DNA of 15,457 nt from Candidatus Saccharimonadota bacterium. Lineage in GTDB: Bacteria; Patescibacteria; Saccharimonadia; Saccharimonadales; Nanosyncoccaceae. The notes beneath the pieces are model-generated. The model saw nothing but the letters and a program-made list of their open reading frames with translations, was not told the DNA's origin and made no database searches. A program made the position numbers and the translations under genes. This document shows positions 11,461-15,457 of the stretch, piece after piece. The stretch is taken from assembly GCA_017429465.1 (NCBI GenBank), contig JAFROU010000023.1, positions 1-15,457 on the forward strand, in the 5' to 3' direction. Numbering within the stretch: position 1 is the stretch's first letter; each line of letters begins with the position of its first letter.

Positions 11461-12969
11461 ATGATCGCAAAAGTAGAATCTGCCATTCCCTTCGGCTATG
11501 AAGGGCGTCTTGTCCAAGTCGAAGGAGACGCAAATCGAGGCCTTCCTGGATTCTTCATCGTCGGAATGGCTAATAAGACCATCAATGAGGCCAAAGAACG
11601 CGTCAGAAGCGCTCTCACGAACTCAAAATTCCGCTTCCCTGACCAAAAAGTCACTATTAATCTCGCTCCAGCCGAACTCGTCAAAGACGGCTCACACCTA
11701 GATCTACCAATCGCCCTGGCTGTCATGGTTCTATCAAAACAGCTTCTACAAACAAACCTAGATGATTCGCTCTTTGTCGGCGAACTCTCGCTCGACGGTC
11801 AAATCCGACCCGTACGTGGAATTATTAATATTATCGAAGCTGCCAAAGCCAACAATATAAAAACTGTCTACGTGCCATTTAAAAATCTCCCGCAAGCCAC
11901 GCTCATTGACGGCATTAAAATACTAGGCGTAAAAAACCTCACCGAACTATTTTTACATCTTAAAAATCAAAAGAAGATTCGTCCAACCCCAATAAATGTT
12001 GTAAGAAATACAAAAACAGATAACATAAGCGCAATAATAGATAACGTCAAAGGCCAGACTTTAGCCAAGCGCGCACTCACTATTGCTATCGCCGGCCACC
12101 ACAATATTTTACTTTCCGGACCACCCGGCGCCGGCAAAACCATGCTAGCTAAAGTTGCTGCCAACCTTCTGCCAGATCCCATTCCTTCCGAGCAAATCGC
12201 CATTACCAAAATTCATTCTCTCGCCGGGTTAACTGATACTATTGTAACCGCACGGCCATTTCGCGCGCCTCATCATACCGCCAGCCCAGTATCCATCATT
12301 GGTGGCGGAGTCAGAGCTACACCTGGCGAAATTTCCCTAGCCCACTGTGGCGTACTCTTTCTCGACGAGCTCCCCGAGTTCCCTCGCAATATTCTCGAAG
12401 CCCTCCGCCAACCTCTAGAAGATAAGCAAGTTACCATCTCTCGTGTCAATCAACATACCACCTATCCTGCAGATTTCATGCTGATTGCTACTATGAATCC
12501 CTGCCCTTGCGGCTATGCTGGCGATTCAGACCATGTCTGTACCTGCACGACTCAGCAAATCGAAAACTACCAAAAGAAACTTTCCGGCCCACTTTTTGAT
12601 CGCATCGATATGTTTCTAGAAATTAAAAAAGTTGAAAACCAGGACTTAATTAAGCCCACGCGTAAAACTAACCATGAGCATAATGTTGTAAAAAATAATA
12701 TAAAAGAGGCGGTCAAAACGCAGTACCTCCGTTATCATAAACCCGGCCTTTTCAACAGCTCTCTCTCATCTTTTCAAGTTGCTACTTTACTCGAACTCGA
12801 CGAACGCGCCGAACAGCTACTGTTTTTAGCCTCCAGCAAGCTTAAACTCTCGGCACGAAGTTATTTTAAAACCATCAAAGTCGCAAGAACCATTGCCGAT
12901 TTAGACCATGCGACCATCATCAAACGCGAGCACATCGCCGAAGCTCTCACCTTCCGGAAGCGAAAATAA
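11461..12969 (+). CDS. comM: ComM/YifB family AAA+ ATPase (Mg-chelatase-like)
   Basis: A hexameric AAA+ ATPase; the studied ComM is a branch-migration helicase that helps integrate incoming DNA during natural transformation. 502 aa, the usual length. The N-terminal Lon-like domain begins MIAKVESAIPFGYEG, matching the family start and supporting this ATG, and includes GLPGFFIVGMA (27-37) and ERVRSAL (46-52). The AAA core has Walker A GPPGAGKT (220-227), FRAPHHTAS (267-275) and Walker B GVLFLDEL (297-304). A Cys cluster follows: NPCPCGY (346-352) and CTC (360-362), four Cys likely to bind zinc. ARSYFKTIKVARTIADL (465-481) is the C-terminal sensor region. No ribosome-binding site is visible. Its coding strand is C-rich, so it is probably on the lagging strand. 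Its presence suggests retained competence. Confidence 0.95.
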   Translation: MIAKVESAIPFGYEGRLVQVEGDANRGLPGFFIVGMANKTINEAKERVRSALTNSKFRFPDQKVTINLAPAELVKDGSHLDLPIALAVMVLSKQLLQTNLDDSLFVGELSLDGQIRPVRGIINIIEAAKANNIKTVYVPFKNLPQATLIDGIKILGVKNLTELFLHLKNQKKIRPTPINVVRNTKTDNISAIIDNVKGQTLAKRALTIAIAGHHNILLSGPPGAGKTMLAKVAANLLPDPIPSEQIAITKIHSLAGLTDTIVTARPFRAPHHTASPVSIIGGGVRATPGEISLAHCGVLFLDELPEFPRNILEALRQPLEDKQVTISRVNQHTTYPADFMLIATMNPCPCGYAGDSDHVCTCTTQQIENYQKKLSGPLFDRIDMFLEIKKVENQDLIKPTRKTNHEHNVVKNNIKEAVKTQYLRYHKPGLFNSSLSSFQVATLLELDERAEQLLFLASSKLKLSARSYFKTIKVARTIADLDHATIIKREHIAEALTFRKRK

Positions 12970-12977
12970 ATTACCCC

Positions 12978-13006
12978 TTGTCATCCCTAAACTTATTTGG
13001 TATAAT
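12978..13006 (+). promoter_or_regulatory. infC-rpmI-rplT-rpmB promoter
   Basis: -35 TTGTCA (12978-12983), exactly 17 bp, -10 TATAAT (13001-13006) with a TGG extension; start near 13013, about 30 nt before the infC start. It begins 9 bp after the comM stop, so infC need not depend on comM transcription. Confidence 0.85.
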
Positions 13007-13026
13007 TATCATAGATCTAAATCAAG

Positions 13027-13034
13027 AGAAAGGA
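13027..13034 (+). promoter_or_regulatory. Shine-Dalgarno that fixes the infC AUU start
   Basis: AGAAAGGA lies 8 nt before the ATT at 13043-13045. No in-frame ATG, GTG or TTG is at a suitable distance; the nearest upstream in-frame ATG (12908) lies inside comM and upstream of the infC promoter. Confidence 0.85.
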
Positions 13035-13042
13035 ATACACTC

Positions 13043-13561
13043 ATTAGTAACAATCAGCACACTAAGATTAACGGCGAAATCCGTTATCCAGAAGTACGTG
13101 TAATTGGTGCAGATGGGGAGCAACTTGGCATCATGTCGAGTCGTGACGCCTGGCTCTTGGCTCGTGATCGCGGAGTTGACCTTGTAGAAATTGCTGCAAA
13201 CGCCAACCCACCAGTCGTCAAGCTCATCGATTGGGGTAAATACCAATACCAAAAGATGAAAGAAGAGGCCAAAAATCGTAAAAAAGCCCGTGAAAAACAA
13301 TCCGAGCTAAAACAAATGAAAATTGGTCTTAAGATTAGCGACAACGACCTTAACATTAAAGTCCGCAAGATTAAAGGCTTCCTCGAAGACGGCGACCGTG
13401 TTAAAATCATGATTATCTTCCGTGGCCGAGAAATGGCCCATAAAGAAATTGGTCAAGACCTCTTAAACCGAGTCCTGGACACTTTGGCAGATATTGCCAT
13501 CGTCGAAGGTAAACCTCAATTTAACGGACGTAACCTATCAGTCGGAATACGGAAGAAGTAA
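13043..13561 (+). CDS. infC: translation initiation factor IF-3
   Basis: IF3 binds the 30S subunit, prevents premature 50S joining and rejects non-canonical start codons and initiator mismatches. With an ATT start (13043) the product is 172 aa, the normal length. Conserved N-domain residues begin at once (NQHTKINGEIRYPEVRVI), followed by NPPVVKLIDWGKYQYQ (55-70), a Lys/Glu-rich linker helix (71-92), the C-domain KIGLKISDNDLNIKV (93-107), and DRVKIMIIFRGREMAHKE (118-135). AUU/AUC-type starts are a hallmark of infC and let IF3 repress its own translation; that regulation is inferred here. A longer frame from the ATG at 12908 would add 45 residues unlike IF3 and precede the promoter, so it is rejected. 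Heads an operon with rpmI, rplT and rpmB. Confidence 0.95.
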   Translation: MSNNQHTKINGEIRYPEVRVIGADGEQLGIMSSRDAWLLARDRGVDLVEIAANANPPVVKLIDWGKYQYQKMKEEAKNRKKAREKQSELKQMKIGLKISDNDLNIKVRKIKGFLEDGDRVKIMIIFRGREMAHKEIGQDLLNRVLDTLADIAIVEGKPQFNGRNLSVGIRKK

Positions 13562-13595
13562 TTTCCTACTTCCACGGTTCCCTGGTCGTACCTCA

Positions 13596-13611
13596 AGCGC
13601 TCAAAAGCGCT
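13596..13611 (+). promoter_or_regulatory. small hairpin in the infC-rpmI spacer
   Basis: AGCGCT-CAAA-AGCGCT forms a 6-bp stem 32 nt before rpmI in an 82-nt spacer. L20 represses rpmI-rplT through RNA structure in this spacer in other bacteria. Whether this hairpin belongs to such an L20 site is inference; the spacer does not resemble the E. coli pseudoknot closely enough to call it. Confidence 0.35.
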
Positions 13612-13643
13612 ATTATAAACTTTAATAAACTAAAGGAAAACCT

Positions 13644-13838
13644 ATGCCAAAGTTAAAAACGCATAAAGGCACTGCCAAGCGTATCAAAATTACCGGTTCT
13701 GGTAAATTAGTTCGCGAACGTGCCTACGGCAATCATATTCTTGCCAAAAAATCTAAAGCCAGAAAGCGCAACATGCACACCGCAGCTGTAATTGAAGGCA
13801 AAATTGCTAAAAACGTTAAGACCGCACTAGGAGTTTAA
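13644..13838 (+). CDS. rpmI: 50S ribosomal protein L35
   Basis: A basic 64-aa ribosomal protein of the large subunit, of standard length. The family signature is complete: [20 protein letters not shown] at the N-terminus and KSKARKRNM (36-44) in the middle. The ATG is preceded by AAAGGA at about 7 nt. It follows infC after 82 nt and leads into rplT with a 2-nt gap, the conserved infC-rpmI-rplT order. Confidence 0.97.
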   Translation: MPKLKTHKGTAKRIKITGSGKLVRERAYGNHILAKKSKARKRNMHTAAVIEGKIAKNVKTALGV

Positions 13839-13840
13839 TC

Positions 13841-14188
13841 ATGAGAGTCAAACGTGGCGTGCCTGCACGCGCAAAACATAATAAAATTTTAAATAAAGCT
13901 AAAGGGATGCAACACTATCGCACCCGTAGCTTCCGCCTTGCTAAACAAGGAGTTATCAAGGCCCTTCGCTATAGTTATCGCGACCGCCGTAACAAAAAAC
14001 GCGATCTTCGCGCTATCTGGATTACCCGCATCAATAATGCTTCTCGCGAACTTGGCCTCTCCTACTCCCAGTTAATCGCTGGCATGAAGAGCAAAAATAT
14101 CAATCTTGATCGCAAAGTCCTAGCTGATCTTGCTGTTAATAATAAAGAAGCTTTCAAAGCTATCGTTAACACTGTAAAGGAGAAATAA
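13841..14188 (+). CDS. rplT: 50S ribosomal protein L20
   Basis: An early-assembly 23S rRNA-binding protein, 115 aa, standard length. The long basic N-terminal helix ([20 protein letters not shown]) and [20 protein letters not shown] (about 25-44) are typical, with a conserved globular C-terminus ([20 protein letters not shown], 74-93). A TAGGAG Shine-Dalgarno sits in the last codons of rpmI. In other bacteria L20 is the autogenous repressor of its operon. The next gene, rpmB, starts one base after the stop. Confidence 0.97.
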   Translation: MRVKRGVPARAKHNKILNKAKGMQHYRTRSFRLAKQGVIKALRYSYRDRRNKKRDLRAIWITRINNASRELGLSYSQLIAGMKSKNINLDRKVLADLAVNNKEAFKAIVNTVKEK

Positions 14189-14189
14189 C

Positions 14190-14381
14190 ATGGCAGTCTG
14201 CGAAATCACCGGTAAAGGTAAAATGTATGGCCACAATGTTTCCTTCTCCCAACGTCATACCCGCAAGGTTTTTAAACCAAACGTACAGAAGAAAACTCTA
14301 GTTATCAACGGCCAAAAGATCAAGTGCAACGTTTCAGCTTCTGCTTTACGTACACTCAAGAAAAAAGGTCTAATTAAATAA
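14190..14381 (+). CDS. rpmB: 50S ribosomal protein L28
   Basis: A 63-aa L28 at the short end of the family range. It begins MAVCEITGKGKMYGHNVSFS and carries the basic SQRHTRKVFKPNVQKK (20-35); only two Cys (4 and 47) are present, so the four-Cys zinc-binding form is not seen. An AAAGGAG in the last codons of rplT provides the ribosome-binding site, and the gap is 1 nt, so the gene is firmly in the infC operon. L28 is more often found beside rpmG or alone; attachment to rplT is less common. A strong terminator follows. Confidence 0.95.
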   Translation: MAVCEITGKGKMYGHNVSFSQRHTRKVFKPNVQKKTLVINGQKIKCNVSASALRTLKKKGLIK

Positions 14382-14393
14382 TTAGCTATCATC

Positions 14394-14421
14394 AAAAAAT
14401 CCTCCTTTCGGGGGATTTTTT
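14394..14421. terminator. bidirectional terminator between rpmB and rnpB
   Basis: A 12-bp stem, AAAAAATCCTCC / GGGGGATTTTTT (one G-T pair on the plus strand), with a 4-nt TTTC loop. T6 and A6 flank the GC core on both strands, so it ends the infC operon on the plus strand and rnpB on the minus strand. It begins 13 nt after the rpmB stop and ends 7 nt from the rnpB 3' end. Confidence 0.92.
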
Positions 14422-14427
14422 GTTATC

Positions 14428-14774
14428 GAGCTGTCATTAAGCCGGGTTCTGTGCCTGATAAATCAGGTGACAATCATCTATCTAGACCTTGAATTGCTCC
14501 AAGGCTCTAGCGGTGAGCGTGCATCTTCGGATCAAAGTATCTAGCACTCCTTGCAGTCAGTAGGGTTTGCCACCGCAATATGTCACCATACTGCGCTGCG
14601 AGCTCTTACCTCGCTCTTTTCACCCTTACTATCATCCATAAAGCGACAATAGCGGTTTTGTTTCTGTGGTACTTTCCCTATCCTCGCGGACGGTCGCCGT
14701 TAGCGACTACCGTATCCTATACTGCCCGGACTTTCCTCTCGGGTTATTCACCCCAGCGATTGTCTTTCAAGCTC
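14428..14774 (-). ncRNA. rnpB: RNase P RNA, bacterial type A
   Basis: The catalytic RNA that trims the 5' leaders of tRNA precursors (and tmRNA). On the minus strand GAGGAAAGTCCGGGC is the conserved 5' core (P4/CR-I), and ACAGAACCCGGCTTA near the 3' end is its partner; GGTGAAAAGAGCGAGGTAAG and GGTGGCAAACCC match the specificity-domain and P10-P12 region of type A RNAs. P1 is GAGCT (14774-14770) with AGCTC (14432-14428), giving about 347 nt. In the L15 region, where E. coli has CCCGGGUAGGC (GGU binds the tRNA CCA end), this RNA reads UCCGAAGAUGC with no GGU. The promoter lies in the end of the upstream RNase H gene; a shared terminator follows. Confidence 0.95.
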
Positions 14775-14778
14775 ATGA

Positions 14779-15457
14779 TTATTCTAGCACATCTCTACTA
14801 AAATGTCGACTCACCGCCAGGTTAGCCTCGGTATCCGCCTCTGTATTTAGTTCCCTTTTTACGTGCACAAAAGCTACCGCCTCAAAATTCTTCAGCAAGT
14901 TTTGAATATCATCATATATATGCATTAAATCGTGATTCTTCACTTTGTAAATACCATTCATATGGTTGACCATCATCAGATTGTCACTCACAAAACGCAC
15001 TGATCTTAGCCCTAGTTCAAGCGCCTGTTCACAACCCTCCTTTAATGCATAATACTCTGCAACCCTTGAAGTAGCAAAGCCAATAAACTCACCGCCCCTT
15101 TTAATAACTTGACCATCCTCACCTACAATATAATAGCCAATCCCCGATGGACCAGGGTTACCATGGCTACTACCATCCACATAGATAGTGGCAGCATTGG
15201 CCACCTCACGGTAAGGAGTTGCACCTTCAGTTACAGCACTACCATTCTCAAGCTCTAACACCGATAAGCTAGCTTCGTCTAACTTTAAGCCGTTAATTTC
15301 CCCCATTTTAACGTACTTATAGGCCGAATACCTCTCAGTCGGTGCAATCTTTACATCATCTTTAATAGTTGCTTCATATACTATATATAAGTTGCTTAAC
15401 TCATTTGAGCCCGCAAACGCCAAAAAAGTCACCGCATCTTTTAGTCTAAGCGACTGC
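14779..15457 (-). CDS. RNase HI-domain protein with Nudix-like N-terminal segment (5' partial)
   Basis: The frame is open to the right edge, so the gene is partial. GTG at 15432 lies inside what looks like conserved sequence and is probably not the start. Numbering from that GTG, residues 80-210 are an RNase HI fold with all four DEDD catalytic positions: D86 (IYVDGSSHGNPGPSG), E126 (RVAEYYALKEG), D150 (FVSDNLMMV) and D200 (RELNTEADTEAN). This predicts cleavage of RNA in RNA-DNA hybrids. The compact size and GNPGPSG match the YpdQ/RnhA-like 'reverse transcriptase-like' group. The preceding part (LYIVYEAT, then SAYKYVKMGEINGL, 33-49) resembles the C-terminal half of a Nudix hydrolase; the Nudix box would lie outside the window, so the fusion is tentative. 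rnpB starts 4 nt after the stop. Confidence 0.85.
   Translation of the reverse strand, partial: QSLRLKDAVTFLAFAGSNELSNLYIVYEATIKDDVKIAPTERYSAYKYVKMGEINGLKLDEASLSVLELENGSAVTEGATPYREVANAATIYVDGSSHGNPGPSGIGYYIVGEDGQVIKRGGEFIGFATSRVAEYYALKEGCEQALELGLRSVRFVSDNLMMVNHMNGIYKVKNHDLMHIYDDIQNLLKNFEAVAFVHVKRELNTEADTEANLAVSRHFSRDVLE
14781..14809 (-). promoter_or_regulatory. rnpB promoter inside the RNase H gene
   Basis: Minus strand -35 TCGACA (14809-14804), 17 bp, -10 TAGAAT (14786-14781) with a TGC extension. Normal spacing gives +1 at 14774, the G that opens helix P1. The -10 overlaps the last codons and stop of the RNase H gene (CTA-GAA-TAA). Confidence 0.82.

Noticed and set aside
12908..13042. Longer infC from the ATG at 12908
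   Set aside because: The 45 extra residues are unlike IF3, overlap comM and lie mostly upstream of the infC promoter. The AUU at 13043 with its Shine-Dalgarno fits the family length.
14580..14905. Plus-strand reading frames over rnpB
   Set aside because: They are shadows of the RNase P RNA and RNase H genes.
1..15457. CRISPR arrays, insertion sequences, tRNA genes, prophage genes
   Set aside because: No regular direct repeats with spacers, no transposase or integrase frames and no tRNA cloverleaf were seen apart from the tRNA-like part of tmRNA.

Overview
The window is a compact bacterial chromosome segment, most likely from a Patescibacteria/CPR organism and probably a Saccharibacteria (TM7) relative. 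That assignment is inference: it rests on the tight gene packing, the small genes, the gene set, and a membrane-anchored type IV-secretion-like ATPase preceded by two short unknown genes. No database search supports it. TGA is used as a stop (the unknown membrane protein ends on it), so the code is standard and not the UGA=Gly code of Gracilibacteria/SR1.

Left part (1-9853), all on the minus strand. Read in the direction of transcription it holds: a four-TM small protein, a 125-aa unknown soluble protein, a 906-aa TM-anchored TraG/VirD4/HerA-like ATPase, gyrB, gyrA, a signal-peptide/C-terminal-TM surface protein, a divergent PAP2 protein, then the 5' end of 16S rRNA, which leaves the window. 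Recognisable promoters lie before the four-TM gene, gyrB, the PAP2 gene and 16S. The gaps between these genes are short and show no clear terminators, so read-through is likely.

Middle part (9854-11460), about 1.6 kb without a confident protein gene. It is rich in RNA: (i) an unidentified, strongly structured RNA candidate on the minus strand (about 9880-10208) with its own promoter(s); (ii) an AT-rich stretch with a TGTTGTA/TACAACA repeat cluster and a dubious Cys-rich mini-ORF; (iii) a small two-hairpin RNA candidate on the plus strand (about 10841-10950) with a near-consensus promoter embedded in an inverted repeat; (iv) the one-piece tmRNA gene ssrA (minus), with encoded CCA, a readable tag, a terminator and an unusual T-loop.

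Right part (11461-15457). On the plus strand are comM/yifB, then infC (AUU start, strong own promoter)-rpmI-rplT-rpmB, ending in a strong bidirectional terminator shared with the converging rnpB gene. rnpB (type A RNase P RNA) is on the minus strand. Its promoter lies inside the last codons of the gene just upstream, which encodes an RNase HI domain with a Nudix-like N-terminal segment and runs off the right edge.

Functionally the window combines DNA topology (gyrase), translation (16S, IF3, L35, L20, L28), ribosome rescue (tmRNA), tRNA maturation (RNase P), DNA uptake/recombination (ComM), a secretion/pilus-type ATPase operon and two candidate unknown RNAs. The plus strand looks C-rich on both sides of the divergence near 10-11 kb, so the divergence does not look like a replication origin.
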